64,000 bases of DNA from Alphaproteobacteria bacterium (GCA_030430715.1 JAUIJZ010000001.1:38418-102417); one strand, 5' to 3'. Positions 23,964-32,711 are shown, counted from the first letter of the stretch. The notes: generated by a model not told the origin, from the sequence alone. Translations and numbers: made by a program.

Positions 23964-24544
23964 AGCCACTCCGCTGGGCCGCCGCGCTTTTGTTGGCAAC
24001 ACTAATGGGCGCATGCGTTTTCGGGTCTGAGCGGCCCTTGTTCGCAGACGATGAAGCGGCGTTTCCTTTCCCGGACGGCTACGTCGCGGCTTTGGTGGAG
24101 GTCAGCGTCTCAAGCGGAGCGTCCGAAGATGCGGAAAGCATCATCTATCGTCGTGTTGGGCGCCGCTATGAAATCGCGGAGGCGAACCCGAGCAGCACGG
24201 ATGAGCCTTTGGGCGCGATGTTCGTAGCCATCTCGGATACGCCCGAGGAGGACTACGTCATTCAGATGACTCAGTTCGAGCCCGACGAGGAAAGCACGAT
24301 CTACGCGTTCATGTGGCGGACCGATGGAGGGTATCGCATTCTCTCCGCGCCGCAGGCCGTGGGAGAGGCGGGCGAAGCGGCGATCGCCACGCACTGCCAT
24401 TCCGAAAACGCGTCTTTTGGCGAATGTCACTTCGCGACACGCGAAGACGTAATGAATTTCTACCGGGAGGCCGTGCACCCTTTCGCGGTGAGTGGTGAGA
24501 CGCCCACGCACTATGTCGATCAATCGCCGAGTTCTGCGCCATGA
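23960..24544 (+). CDS. Predicted lipoprotein, unknown function
   Basis: A 194-residue protein starting at a GTG that overlaps the aroG stop (GTGA). The signal peptide ends in the lipobox LMGAC. The mature part alternates short beta-like stretches ([57 protein letters not shown]), contains a two-Cys segment ([16 protein letters not shown]) and ends in a helical [14 protein letters not shown] part. I recognise no family. Its end overlaps gshB by 4 bp, so it sits in one transcript with aroG and gshB. Confidence 0.7.
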   Translation: MKPLRWAAALLLATLMGACVFGSERPLFADDEAAFPFPDGYVAALVEVSVSSGASEDAESIIYRRVGRRYEIAEANPSSTDEPLGAMFVAISDTPEEDYVIQMTQFEPDEESTIYAFMWRTDGGYRILSAPQAVGEAGEAAIATHCHSENASFGECHFATREDVMNFYREAVHPFAVSGETPTHYVDQSPSSAP

Positions 24545-25482
24545 GCTTGCGTATCGCCGTCCAAATGGACCCCATCGAGAAGATGGTGGTCAATCACGAC
24601 ACGTCCTTGATGCTGATGGTCGAAGCGCAAGCGCGCGGCCATGAGGTCTGGTGGTTCACGCCGAACGATCTCTTCTACGAACTCGGCCTGGTCAAAGCGA
24701 ACGCCAAGCGCGTCTCGGTGAGCTTGGACGAGAAGCGCCATTACGAGACGCACGAAGCGGCGGTGCGCGCCGTTGACGATTTCGATGTCGTCCTGGTTCG
24801 CCAGGATCCGCCCTTCGACATGGCCTACATCTCCAACACCTATCTGTTGGAGCTGACCAAAGCGCTGGTGATCAATCCGCCGCGCGGCATCCGGAATATC
24901 TCCGAGAAGACAGCGATCCTCCAATTTCCGGACATCATTCCGAATACGTGGGTCGGCCGCGATCTCGACGCGCTGGAAGCGTTCGCACGGCGCTACGATC
25001 AGGTCGTTTTGAAGATCCTCTTCATGATGGGCGGTTCGGGCGTCATCAAACTCTCCGCCTCCGATCCCGATTTTCGCGTCAAGGCGACGGCGTTTCTCGA
25101 CGAGGCGCAACGCGAGCCGGTTCTGGCGCAGGAATTCCTGCCCGCCGTTTCAGGCGGCGATAAGCGTGTCTTCGTTTTAAACGGCGAACCGTTCGCCGCA
25201 ATCAAACGCATGCCGAAGGCTGGCGACTTCCGCGCCAACCTCGCCGTTGGCGGCGAGGCGGTGGTTGGCGAACTCGACGATGACGATCGCCGCATCGCCG
25301 CCGCTGTCGCGCCGCTCCTGAAGCGCGAGGGCATTTTGTTCGCGGGCCTCGACGTGATCGCCGGCAAGCTCATCGAGATCAACGTGACCTCGCCGACGCT
25401 TGCGCAGGAGTTGAAGCGCATGTCCGGCGAGGATTTGCCTAAGGCGTTCTGGGAGCAGGTCGAGCGTTCGCTCGGCCCATAG
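24541..25482 (+). CDS. gshB: Glutathione synthetase
   Basis: GshB joins gamma-glutamylcysteine and glycine with ATP to make glutathione. The 313-residue protein has the N-terminal RIAVQMDPIEKMVVNHDTSL segment, VRQDPPFDMAYI, a INPPRGIRNISEKTA region, and the ATP-grasp domain with LKILFMMGGSGVIK, GDKRVFVLNGEPFAA and the metal-binding end EINVTSPT. The ATG overlaps the lipoprotein stop. The gene is followed by convergent folE. Confidence 0.95.
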   Translation: MSLRIAVQMDPIEKMVVNHDTSLMLMVEAQARGHEVWWFTPNDLFYELGLVKANAKRVSVSLDEKRHYETHEAAVRAVDDFDVVLVRQDPPFDMAYISNTYLLELTKALVINPPRGIRNISEKTAILQFPDIIPNTWVGRDLDALEAFARRYDQVVLKILFMMGGSGVIKLSASDPDFRVKATAFLDEAQREPVLAQEFLPAVSGGDKRVFVLNGEPFAAIKRMPKAGDFRANLAVGGEAVVGELDDDDRRIAAAVAPLLKREGILFAGLDVIAGKLIEINVTSPTLAQELKRMSGEDLPKAFWEQVERSLGP

Positions 25483-25491
25483 GCGTGCGTG

Positions 25492-26067
25492 TTAGCCGTG
25501 CCCCTGGCGCGCGAGCTTGAGGAATTCTTCCCGCGTGCGCGGGTCGTCGCGGATCACGCCCATGAGGCGCGACGTCACCAGATTTGAGCCGGGCGTGTTC
25601 ACGCCGCGCATGGTCATGCACGAATGTTCGGACTCGATCATCACGCCGACACCGTGTGGTTCGAGAACCTCGTGGATGGCCTGGGCGATTTCGGCGGTGA
25701 GCTTTTCCTGAATTTGCAGGCGCCGCGCGAAGCCGTTCACCACACGCGACAGCTTCGAAATGCCGACGACCCGGTTTTTCGGCAGATAGCCGACATGCGC
25801 CCGGCCGATGAAGGGCAGCATATGGTGCTCGCAGAAGCTGACCACGCGGATGTCGCGCAGAACCACCAATTCGTCGTAGCCGCCGACTTCCTCGAAGGTC
25901 TTTTCGAGATAATTACGGGGTTCCTCAATATAGCCGCCGAACAGCTCCTTATAGGCCTTGGCCACGCGCTTAGGCGTTTCCAGCAGGCCCTCCCGGTCGG
26001 GGTCGTCGCCGGCCCATTCGATCAGGACCCGGACTGCGGCTTCGGCTTCGGCTTGAGTGCGCGGCAT
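25492..26067 (-). CDS. folE: GTP cyclohydrolase I
   Basis: FolE converts GTP to dihydroneopterin triphosphate, the first step of folate synthesis. The 191-residue protein has the zinc ligands in SFCEHHMLPF and in SEHSCMTMRGV, together with GYLPKNRVVGISKLSR and RLQIQEKLTAEIAQ. The frame extends to 26145, but the ATG at 26067 has AGGAGGA a few bases upstream and gives the normal family length. It converges with gshB. Confidence 0.95.
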   Translation of the reverse strand: MPRTQAEAEAAVRVLIEWAGDDPDREGLLETPKRVAKAYKELFGGYIEEPRNYLEKTFEEVGGYDELVVLRDIRVVSFCEHHMLPFIGRAHVGYLPKNRVVGISKLSRVVNGFARRLQIQEKLTAEIAQAIHEVLEPHGVGVMIESEHSCMTMRGVNTPGSNLVTSRLMGVIRDDPRTREEFLKLARQGHG

Positions 26068-26144
26068 GCTTCCTCCTGTGTTACCGCCTAACATGGGGCT
26101 CTGCGCGCCATGGGCAAGCTGATGAAGGGCCGCTGCCGCGCCCA

Positions 26145-26232
26145 TGGTGCCCCAGGTCCGACTCGAACGGACACGACCTTGCGATCGGCAGATTTTGAAT
26201 CTGCTGCGTCTACCGATTCCGCCACTGGGGCA
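26145..26232 (-). tRNA. tRNA-Leu (anticodon CAA)
   Basis: On the minus strand TGCCCCA (26232-26226) pairs with TGGGGCA, followed by an encoded CCA that ends at 26145. The anticodon arm GCAGA-TTCAAAA-TCTGC shows CAA. The long variable arm (GATCGCAAGGTC) is typical of class II tRNAs. Confidence 0.94.
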
Positions 26233-26337
26233 TGTCCAGGCGCGGGGCAGGAGGGTTAGTGGCGGGGCCGTTCCGTGTCAAATAGGACCGCTAATCGCGC
26301 GCGACGGCTGGCTCGAACCATGCTAGCCGCCCCCATC

Positions 26338-26922
26338 ATGTTCGATGGCCTCAAGACCAAGATGATGAACGCCGCCCGCAGTCCCAATGCGGAACGGGCG
26401 CTGTTTGTGATTTCGTTCGCGGAAAGCTCATTTTTCCCGCTCCCCCCGGATCTGATGCTGGGGCCGATGGCGGCGGCTGAGCCGAGCAAATGGCTGCGCT
26501 ATGCGATCGTCTGCACGGTCGCCTCGGTGCTTGGGGGCTTGGCCGGCTACGCTATCGGCATGTTCCTCCTGGAGGGGATCGGGCGCAGCATCATCGAGCT
26601 CTACGGCTATGCGGAGCGGCTCGACCAGTTCCAGGGCATGTATGATCAATGGGGCGTCTGGGTCGTCGCCGTGGCCGGTTTGACCCCGTTCCCGTACAAA
26701 ATTGTCACCATCGCCTCGGGGATGGCGGCGTTTTCCATCCCCGTGTTCATCCTTGCCTCCACGGCCACGCGCGGACTGCGTTTTGTCCTGGTCGCCTGGA
26801 TTTTCCACCGTTTCGGTCCGGCGCTGGCGCCGATCATCGAAAAGCGCATGGGGCTGGTGCTGACCCTGGTCATCCTGGCCATCGTCGCGGGCGTGGTGGC
26901 GCTGCGCTTTATCCCGCACTGA
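26338..26922 (+). CDS. YqaA/DedA family membrane protein
   Basis: A 194-residue inner-membrane protein with four or five hydrophobic segments. The opening ALFVISFAESSFFPLPPDLMLGPM and the later GVWVVAVAGLTPFPYKIVTIASGMA are hallmarks of the YqaA branch of the DedA/SNARE-associated family, whose members are linked to membrane lipid transport and homeostasis. Three in-frame starts are possible (26275, 26320, 26338); none has a strong binding site, and I chose the one that gives the family N-terminus MFDGLK. It is followed closely by dsbB. Confidence 0.78.
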   Translation: MFDGLKTKMMNAARSPNAERALFVISFAESSFFPLPPDLMLGPMAAAEPSKWLRYAIVCTVASVLGGLAGYAIGMFLLEGIGRSIIELYGYAERLDQFQGMYDQWGVWVVAVAGLTPFPYKIVTIASGMAAFSIPVFILASTATRGLRFVLVAWIFHRFGPALAPIIEKRMGLVLTLVILAIVAGVVALRFIPH

Positions 26923-26953
26923 CGCGGCTGATTATCTGCACTAAGTTTGGGCG

Positions 26954-27445
26954 ATGTTGAGCTTCGCCTCTCGTTTGCGCCCGGTCTGGCCCCTCGTGGC
27001 CGCGTTCGCTTCGGCCGCCATGCTGGCGGGCGCGCACGCCTTCCAGAACTTCGGCGGACTGTCACCCTGTCCATTGTGTCTAGACCAACGCAATTGGCAC
27101 TGGGGCGCGCTTTCGACCGGACTTGTCGCGTTTGTGCTGACGCGCTGGAAGCCCGCCTGGAGCCGTTATGCGGCGATTGCCGTTGGCGTCGTGCTTTTGG
27201 GCAGTTTTGCTCAAGCGGCCTATCACGTCGCGGTGGAGCAGCATTGGGTGGTGGCGCAATGCGATACGCGCGTCGATTTCGACAATCTGACGCTGCCGGA
27301 GAGCGGGGCTATCGAAGCGCCGAAATGCGACGAGATCGCCTGGAGCATGTTAGGCATTTCGATGGCTGGGTATAATGCGCTGATCTCGCTGGCTTTGGCG
27401 CTGGCGAGCTTCGCAGTTGCGTTTTTGCCGGAGCGCCGTTCATGA
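26954..27445 (+). CDS. dsbB: Disulfide bond formation protein B
   Basis: DsbB reoxidises periplasmic DsbA and passes electrons to quinone. The 163-residue protein has four hydrophobic helices, the first redox pair in LSPCPLCLDQR and a second pair in the periplasmic loop (VAQCDTR and APKCDE). It overlaps coq7, a ubiquinone synthesis gene, by 4 bp (ATGA). That coupling fits the dependence of DsbB on ubiquinone. No dsbA is seen in the window. Confidence 0.88.
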   Translation: MLSFASRLRPVWPLVAAFASAAMLAGAHAFQNFGGLSPCPLCLDQRNWHWGALSTGLVAFVLTRWKPAWSRYAAIAVGVVLLGSFAQAAYHVAVEQHWVVAQCDTRVDFDNLTLPESGAIEAPKCDEIAWSMLGISMAGYNALISLALALASFAVAFLPERRS

Positions 27446-27996
27446 GCAGGCCGCCAATGCCAGGACAAGTCGCGCAGGACGTGACGCTAGACGGGATGGT
27501 GCGCGTTGACCATGCCGGTGAGTTTGGCGCGGTGCAGATCTATCGAGGGCAACGCGCTGTGTTCAGCCGTATTGAAGGCAAAGCGCATGCGGCGCGCCTA
27601 ATCGCTGAGATGGAGGCGGGAGAAGCCGAGCATCTACGCACGTTTGATAGGATTCTGGCCGAGCGCCGCGTTCGCCCGACAATCATGGCGCCGGTTTGGC
27701 GTGTGGCGGGTTTCGGCCTTGGCGCGGCGACGGCGCTGTTGGGCGAAAAAGCGGCGCACGCTTGTACAGCTGCTGTCGAGGAAGTGATCGAGGAGCATTA
27801 TGAGCGCCAAAGCGATGCGCTCGATGGCGTCGACGATGAACTGAAATATTACGTCGATCGTTTCCGCGAGGATGAGATCGCGCATAAGGAAACGGCTATC
27901 GATCAGGGTGCTCGCGCTGCGCCAGGCTATCCGGTCTTGTCGGCCATGATCAAGTTAGGCTGCCGCGTAGCGATCCGCATTTCCGAGAAGATATAA
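27442..27996 (+). CDS. coq7: Demethoxyubiquinone hydroxylase Coq7
   Basis: Coq7 is a di-iron monooxygenase that hydroxylates demethoxyubiquinone late in ubiquinone synthesis. The 184-residue protein shows the carboxylate-bridged di-iron ligands: RVDHAGEFGA, EAGEAEHLRTF (ExxH), VEEVIEEHYERQ and REDEIAHKETA. Its ATG overlaps the dsbB stop. The other ubiquinone gene here, ubiG, lies about 4 kb away on the opposite strand. Confidence 0.94.
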   Translation: MSRPPMPGQVAQDVTLDGMVRVDHAGEFGAVQIYRGQRAVFSRIEGKAHAARLIAEMEAGEAEHLRTFDRILAERRVRPTIMAPVWRVAGFGLGAATALLGEKAAHACTAAVEEVIEEHYERQSDALDGVDDELKYYVDRFREDEIAHKETAIDQGARAAPGYPVLSAMIKLGCRVAIRISEKI

Positions 27997-28011
27997 AATT
28001 AGGGGGCGAAC

Positions 28012-28806
28012 ATGGAGCTCAAAGGACGATCCGCTGTCATCAGCGGCGGCGCTGGCGGGCTAGGCGCAGCGACTTCGCGTCGTCTGGCGCAGCTTGGCGT
28101 AGGCGTGGTTATCTTCGATCCCAACGGCGCCAATGCCGAGGCGCTGGCCAAGGATATCGGCGCCAAAGCTGTCGCGCTCGCCGGCGATCAGAACAGCGAT
28201 GCCGACGTGGCCGAAGCCATCGCCGCAGCGAAGGCGTTGGGCACATTTTCGATTGCCGTGAACGCCGCTGGCGTGGCCATCCCGACGCCGTCCGTCGCAA
28301 CGCCCGATGGCGTGCCGCATGACATGGACATCTTCAAGGAGATGATCGGCATGCATGTGTTCGGGCCGTTCAATGTCGCGCGGCTCTCAGCCGCCGCCTT
28401 CGCAGCGAACGCACCCGACGCCGATGGTCAGCGCGGCGTTATCGTCAATACGGCGTCGACAGGCGCCTATGAGGGGCAGGCCAAGCAGGTTGCCTATGCC
28501 GCGGCGAAGGCCGGCATTGCCGGCATGACGCTCGCCATGGCGCGTGATCTGTCGGAGATCGGCGTGCAGGTCAACGCCATCGCTCCAGGCCCGATCAAGA
28601 CGCCGCGTTTCGATCGCGCGCCGCCAGAATTCCAGAACAAGATGATTGAGAACATCCCGTTCCCGAAGCGCCTGGGACATGCGGAGGAATATGCGACTTT
28701 GGTGGAAATGATTGTCCGCACGCCATTCCTGAACGGGCAAACAATTCGCCTCGATGGCGCGCTCGCGACGCCGCTTATGGCGATGTCTCCCGCGCATAAG
28801 GGCTAA
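28012..28806 (+). CDS. Short-chain dehydrogenase (HSD17B10-like)
   Basis: A 264-residue classical SDR: cofactor loop VISGGAGGLGAAT, NAAGV, catalytic Ser in NTASTGAYEG, and YxxxK in VAYAAAKAG. The sequence order, including KDIGAKAVALAGD and the C-terminal PFPKRLGHAEEYATLVEMI, resembles type II 3-hydroxyacyl-CoA dehydrogenase (HSD17B10), so oxidation of short 3-hydroxyacyl-CoA is the likeliest reaction. The substrate assignment is an inference. It converges with the methyltransferase gene, with a 4-bp overlap. Confidence 0.82.
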   Translation: MELKGRSAVISGGAGGLGAATSRRLAQLGVGVVIFDPNGANAEALAKDIGAKAVALAGDQNSDADVAEAIAAAKALGTFSIAVNAAGVAIPTPSVATPDGVPHDMDIFKEMIGMHVFGPFNVARLSAAAFAANAPDADGQRGVIVNTASTGAYEGQAKQVAYAAAKAGIAGMTLAMARDLSEIGVQVNAIAPGPIKTPRFDRAPPEFQNKMIENIPFPKRLGHAEEYATLVEMIVRTPFLNGQTIRLDGALATPLMAMSPAHKG

Positions 28807-29690
28807 CGGCCGGTCTTTTCGCCCGCGCTGCGCTCTTGCGTTTTCAAAGCATCGGCGAGGCGCGTTTTCGCGCTGCCGGGCTTAAGCGGTTTCTGCTGGC
28901 TTTCATGCGGCGCCCAGCCGGTTAGGGTGATGATCTCGAATGTCGCCCGCACGCGCCCGTCAGGATCGGCATAGCGTTCGCGGTAAATCTCGAGGGCGCG
29001 CGCTAAAATGCGGCGGCTGAGATTGCGCGGCGGTCGTTCGGCGAGCGCGGCGGTTTCGCCCATGGCGCGGAGATCGGCGAGCAGACGCATGGGTTCGCTA
29101 TAACGCACGGTGACGAGATCGCGGTCAGCGGCGGGTAGCGCAAAGCCGGCGCGTTGCATCAGTGCGCCGAGGTCGCGCAGATCGGCGAAGGGGGCGACGC
29201 GCATCGCGGCGCCTCCGGTCAGTTCGGCCTCCGCTTCGATCAAGGCAACGCGCAATTCCTGCAGCGTCTCGCCCGCGAAAAGAGAGGCAAGCAATAGCCC
29301 GTCGGGCCTGAGCGCCCGGCGCAGTTGGATCAGCGCGCCCGGCAAATCGTTGGTCCAATGCAGCGCGAGCGGCGAGACGATAAGATCGAACGCTTCTTCG
29401 GCGAAGGGCAGCGCCTCGGGCTCAAGCACCACATCGCCGCGCGTGAGGTCTGCTTCGAGGACATTGCCTATGCGGCGCTCAAGTTCTGGCCGCACGCGCA
29501 CCGCTTCGCCGAATAAGCCGCCACCACCCAGGACGAGCGTACTAGCAAACGGGCGCGGGATCGCTTCGAGGCGATCGGCTATGTCCTCGGCGCTGCGCCG
29601 GTGCAGAAACGCCGCCTCGCTAAAGCCAGCCGCCGCACGGCGCTTGCGCGCGCGCACCAGACGTGGCTCGAAGGGGCGGGGAGCTTCCAT
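28803..29690 (-). CDS. NDUFAF5/BioC-like SAM-dependent methyltransferase fold protein
   Basis: A 295-residue class I methyltransferase-fold protein with the core features TLVLGGGGLFGEAV and an LPFAEEAFDLIVSPLALHWTNDLPGAL segment, followed by LRPDGLLLASLFAGETLQELR. The latter segments match mitochondrial NDUFAF5 and its alphaproteobacterial homologues. NDUFAF5 hydroxylates an arginine of complex I during assembly; BioC is the alternative but is usually beside other bio genes, which are absent. Its ATG (29690-29688) overlaps the comF ATG on the other strand. Confidence 0.75.
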   Translation of the reverse strand: MEAPRPFEPRLVRARKRRAAAGFSEAAFLHRRSAEDIADRLEAIPRPFASTLVLGGGGLFGEAVRVRPELERRIGNVLEADLTRGDVVLEPEALPFAEEAFDLIVSPLALHWTNDLPGALIQLRRALRPDGLLLASLFAGETLQELRVALIEAEAELTGGAAMRVAPFADLRDLGALMQRAGFALPAADRDLVTVRYSEPMRLLADLRAMGETAALAERPPRNLSRRILARALEIYRERYADPDGRVRATFEIITLTGWAPHESQQKPLKPGSAKTRLADALKTQERSAGEKTGR

Positions 29691-30450
29691 GAGTGCATCC
29701 TATCGCGCAGGTGCCCGGTTTCGAAAACGCGGGCTGATATCGCAGGCCTCGGACTTGATCTGGCCGCCGCGCTCGCTGTTGTCGGAACGAATTGTCGATA
29801 GGCCCGGCGTGATCGAACCCGAATTATGGGGCGCGCTGCGCTTCCTGGGCGATCCACAATGCCATGTGTGCGGTTTTCCGTTGCCGGACGATCCGGGCGC
29901 AGGCGGCGTCTGCGGCGCATGCGCCGGTCACAAGCCTGCCTTCGATTCAGCGCGCGCGGCGCTAGCTTATGACGACCACGCACGGAAGCTCGTGCTCGAC
30001 CTGAAACGAGGCGGACGCCGCGACGGATTGGCGCTGTTTTCGGGCTGGATGGCGGCGGCATCGGGTGAGAGCCTGTCGAAGGCAGATTTCCTAGCGCCCG
30101 CGCCGATGCATTGGACGCGCCTCGCCGTGCGCAGCTTCAACCAGGCAGCTTGGCTGGCGCAGGCGTTGGCGCAGACGGCTGGCAAGCCTTGGCGTGCCGG
30201 GGCGCTGACGCGGGTCAAGCGGCGGCGAAGCCAGGAGGGGCTTTCGGCTTCGGAGCGGCGCCGCAATGTCGGCGGGGCGATCCGGGCCTCGGGCAATGTG
30301 CGCGGCAAGATTGTGCTGGTGGTGGACGATGTGTTCACCACGGGAGCAACCCTGGAAGCGTGCGCCCGCGCTTTGCGCAAAGCTGGCGCCGCGGAAGTGC
30401 ATGCAGTGACCCTAGCGCGCGTTGTCCGGCCAATCGATATTTCTATCTGA
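29689..30450 (+). CDS. comF: ComF family phosphoribosyltransferase-like protein
   Basis: A 253-residue ComF homologue. The N-terminal part has two CxxC pairs (CHVCGFP and CGACAGH) that probably bind zinc. The C-terminal part is a phosphoribosyltransferase fold with the PRPP loop VLVVDDVFTTGATLEACA; the APAPMHWTRLAVRSFNQAAWLA segment is typical. ComF takes part in DNA uptake during natural transformation in some bacteria; elsewhere its role is unclear. The chosen ATG follows a GGGGCGGGGAG stretch. The gene ends one base before the grxC ATG. Confidence 0.85.
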   Translation: MSASYRAGARFRKRGLISQASDLIWPPRSLLSERIVDRPGVIEPELWGALRFLGDPQCHVCGFPLPDDPGAGGVCGACAGHKPAFDSARAALAYDDHARKLVLDLKRGGRRDGLALFSGWMAAASGESLSKADFLAPAPMHWTRLAVRSFNQAAWLAQALAQTAGKPWRAGALTRVKRRRSQEGLSASERRRNVGGAIRASGNVRGKIVLVVDDVFTTGATLEACARALRKAGAAEVHAVTLARVVRPIDISI

Positions 30451-30451
30451 C

Positions 30452-30724
30452 ATGACTGAGTCGGTTGATCATCGCGTAACTATCTACACCCGTGCCTCCT
30501 GCGCATATTGCAGGCGGGCGTTGGCGCTCTTTGAGCATAAGGGCGTCAAGGTCAGAGAATTAGACGCCACAAGCGATCCGGAATTACGCCAGGAGATGAT
30601 CTCCCGTTCCGGGCGTTGGACCTTCCCCCAAATCTTCATTGGCGATACCCATATAGGCGGATGTGACGACCTGCATGCGCTCGAACAAGGCGGCAGGCTG
30701 GATTCGCTCTTGGCAGGCATATGA
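30452..30724 (+). CDS. grxC: Glutaredoxin 3
   Basis: This 90-residue thioredoxin-fold protein reduces disulfides with glutathione. The active site is SCAYCRRAL, a CxYC pair typical of dithiol glutaredoxins; TFPQIFIGDTHIGGCDDL carries the cis-Pro loop and glutathione-binding GG. It begins one base after comF and overlaps the nitrilase start, so comF-grxC-nitrilase-DUF1178 form one operon. Confidence 0.94.
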   Translation: MTESVDHRVTIYTRASCAYCRRALALFEHKGVKVRELDATSDPELRQEMISRSGRWTFPQIFIGDTHIGGCDDLHALEQGGRLDSLLAGI

Positions 30725-31563
30725 TGCGGAAGCTGCGCGCAGCTGCGGTGCAATTGAGATCTGGGCTAGAGCCGGCAGCCAATCGGGCGGCGGCGCTTCC
30801 ATATCTGCGCGCGGCGGCTGCGGCGGGTGCGCGTTTTATAGCAACGCCAGAGAACACGGTCAGGATGGATCGTGATCGCGAGCGTATGCTCGCGGCGGTT
30901 GGTCCCGAGGAGGGCGATGCGGAGCTTCGCGCCTGGGGGCGCCTAGCGCAGGAACTTGGCGTCTGGTTGCTTTTGGGCTCTGCCCCGATCGCCACCGGCG
31001 AGGGCAAGGTATTCAATCGCTCTTTCCTGTACGATGATGATGGGAAAATCGTCGGCCGCTACGACAAGATCCATTTGTTTGATGTCTCGCTTGGCGGCGG
31101 AGAGGCTTACCGCGAAAGCGATACGGTGCAGGGGGGAGACAAAGCCGTGGTCGCGGGCGGACCGATGGGCGCCAAGATTGGCATGACGGTTTGCTATGAT
31201 GTGCGCTTCGGCCCGCTCTATGCGGCGTTGGCCAATGCGGGTGCGGAAATTATCACCGTGCCTTCGGCTTTTACGGTGCCCACCGGCCAGGCGCACTGGG
31301 AAACACTCCTGCGCGCGCGCGCCATTGAGACTGGCGCTTTCGTGATCGCGCCGGGCCAAGGCGGACGCCACGAAGATGGCCGCGCTACATGGGGCCATTC
31401 CATGATCATTGATCCGTGGGGCAAAGTGCTTGCGCAATCGAGCGATGACGAGCCTGGGTTCATCGTGGCTGACCTCGATCTCGACGCCGTTGCGGCGGCG
31501 CGCGGCAAAATCCCAGCCTGGCAGGGTGGACCGGGCTTTGCAGTTCCCAAGGCGCAATCATGA
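30721..31563 (+). CDS. Carbon-nitrogen hydrolase (Nit1/Nit2-like)
   Basis: The 280-residue nitrilase-superfamily amidase has the Glu-Lys-Cys triad: Glu in ATPENTVRMD, Lys in YDKIHLFDV and Cys in TVCYDVRFG. The YDKIHLFDV and YDVRFGPLY segments are shared with mammalian Nit1 and Nit2, which cleave deaminated glutathione and alpha-ketoglutaramate respectively. Position between grxC and DUF1178 favours glutathione repair, an inference from context. The start ATG overlaps the grxC stop; a second ATG follows immediately. Confidence 0.86.
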   Translation: MMRKLRAAAVQLRSGLEPAANRAAALPYLRAAAAAGARFIATPENTVRMDRDRERMLAAVGPEEGDAELRAWGRLAQELGVWLLLGSAPIATGEGKVFNRSFLYDDDGKIVGRYDKIHLFDVSLGGGEAYRESDTVQGGDKAVVAGGPMGAKIGMTVCYDVRFGPLYAALANAGAEIITVPSAFTVPTGQAHWETLLRARAIETGAFVIAPGQGGRHEDGRATWGHSMIIDPWGKVLAQSSDDEPGFIVADLDLDAVAAARGKIPAWQGGPGFAVPKAQS

Positions 31564-31985
31564 TCCGCTACGATTTGCGCTGCGCGAATGGCGACGAATT
31601 CGACGCTTGGTTCGGGTCAATGGCTGACTACGACAAACAAGCCGAGGCTGGCCTGATCGAGTGCCCGCACTGTGGTTCAACGCATGTCGAGAAAGCGCCG
31701 ATGGCGCCGGCCGTGCGCTCGTCGCGCAAGAAGGAAGCGCAACGCGAACGCGCCGTGCAGATGGCGATGGCGGCGAAAGTGCGTGAGCACATCTCCAAGA
31801 ATTTCGATTATGTCGGCGACAAGTTCGCCGACGAAGCACGCAAGATGCATTCGGGTGAAAGCGAAGAACGTGCGATCTGGGGCGAGACCACGCCTGAAGA
31901 GGCGCGCGCGTTAGAGGATGAAGGCGTGCCGGCTTCGCCCTTGCCTGCGGAACTTGCGCCGGTGCCGCAGAAGAAGCTGAACTGA
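31560..31985 (+). CDS. DUF1178 family protein
   Basis: A 141-residue protein with the DUF1178 N-terminus MIRYDLRCANGDEFDAWFGS and a CPHCGS pair near residue 37; the partner Cys at residue 8 could help bind a metal. The middle is a basic helix (SSRKKEAQRERAVQMAMAAK) and the C-terminus is acidic. The function is unknown. It overlaps the nitrilase stop (ATGA), continuing the comF-grxC operon, and converges with ubiG. Confidence 0.85.
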   Translation: MIRYDLRCANGDEFDAWFGSMADYDKQAEAGLIECPHCGSTHVEKAPMAPAVRSSRKKEAQRERAVQMAMAAKVREHISKNFDYVGDKFADEARKMHSGESEERAIWGETTPEEARALEDEGVPASPLPAELAPVPQKKLN

Positions 31986-32711
31986 TCAGTCCGGCTTCTG
32001 CCCCGCCATAATGTAATTCACCTCGGTATCGTTGCTTAGCGACCAGCCGCGCCCGAGCGGATTGTAGGTCAGCCCTACTGGTTCATCCCAAGTGAGCTCG
32101 CGCGTGGCGTCGCGGATTTCCTGTGGCGTGACCAGTTTGTCGTAGTCGTGAGCGCCTTCGGGCGCCCATTTCAGAATGCGCTCGGCTCCGACAATCGCTA
32201 GGGCGCGCGCTTTGGGCGTGCGGTTGATGGTGGAAAGGATGAGCTGGCCGCCAGGTTTTACCAGCGCCGAAGCTGCGCTCAGAAAGGCTGGGACATCAGC
32301 TACGTGCTCGATGATCTCAAGCGCGGTGACGAGGTCGAATCTTTCTCCATCAGCGGCGATGTCTTCAGCCGTGCCACAGCGAAAATTGATATCCAGACCT
32401 GCCTGGGCGGCGTGGGCTTGGGCTGCGCCGATGGCGTCGGGGGCGGCGTCCACTCCGGTGACCCGTGCCCCGAGGCGGGCTAGCGGGGTCGAGACAAGAC
32501 CGCCGCCGCAGCCAAGATCGAGCACGCGAAGATCACGCAACGGCGGACGGCTCGCCAGGGCAAAATGCTGCACTGCAGCGTCGCGGATAAATCCCAGCCG
32601 TATGGGGTTGAGCCTGTGTAGCGCACCAAAAGGGCCCTGCGTGTCCCACCATTGTGCGGCGAGCGCGTTGAATTTGGCTATCTCTTCGGGGTCGCGCGTG
32701 GCGGCGTTCAT
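31986..32711 (-). CDS. ubiG: Ubiquinone biosynthesis O-methyltransferase
   Basis: UbiG carries out both O-methylations of ubiquinone synthesis using SAM. The 241-residue protein has FNALAAQWWDTQGPFGALHRLNP near the start, the SAM motif VLDLGCGGGLVSTPLAR, VTALEIIEHV and GGQLILSTINRT, all family signatures. It is transcribed towards, and directly abuts, the DUF1178 gene. No other ubi gene is adjacent. Confidence 0.95.
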   Translation of the reverse strand: MNAATRDPEEIAKFNALAAQWWDTQGPFGALHRLNPIRLGFIRDAAVQHFALASRPPLRDLRVLDLGCGGGLVSTPLARLGARVTGVDAAPDAIGAAQAHAAQAGLDINFRCGTAEDIAADGERFDLVTALEIIEHVADVPAFLSAASALVKPGGQLILSTINRTPKARALAIVGAERILKWAPEGAHDYDKLVTPQEIRDATRELTWDEPVGLTYNPLGRGWSLSNDTEVNYIMAGQKPD

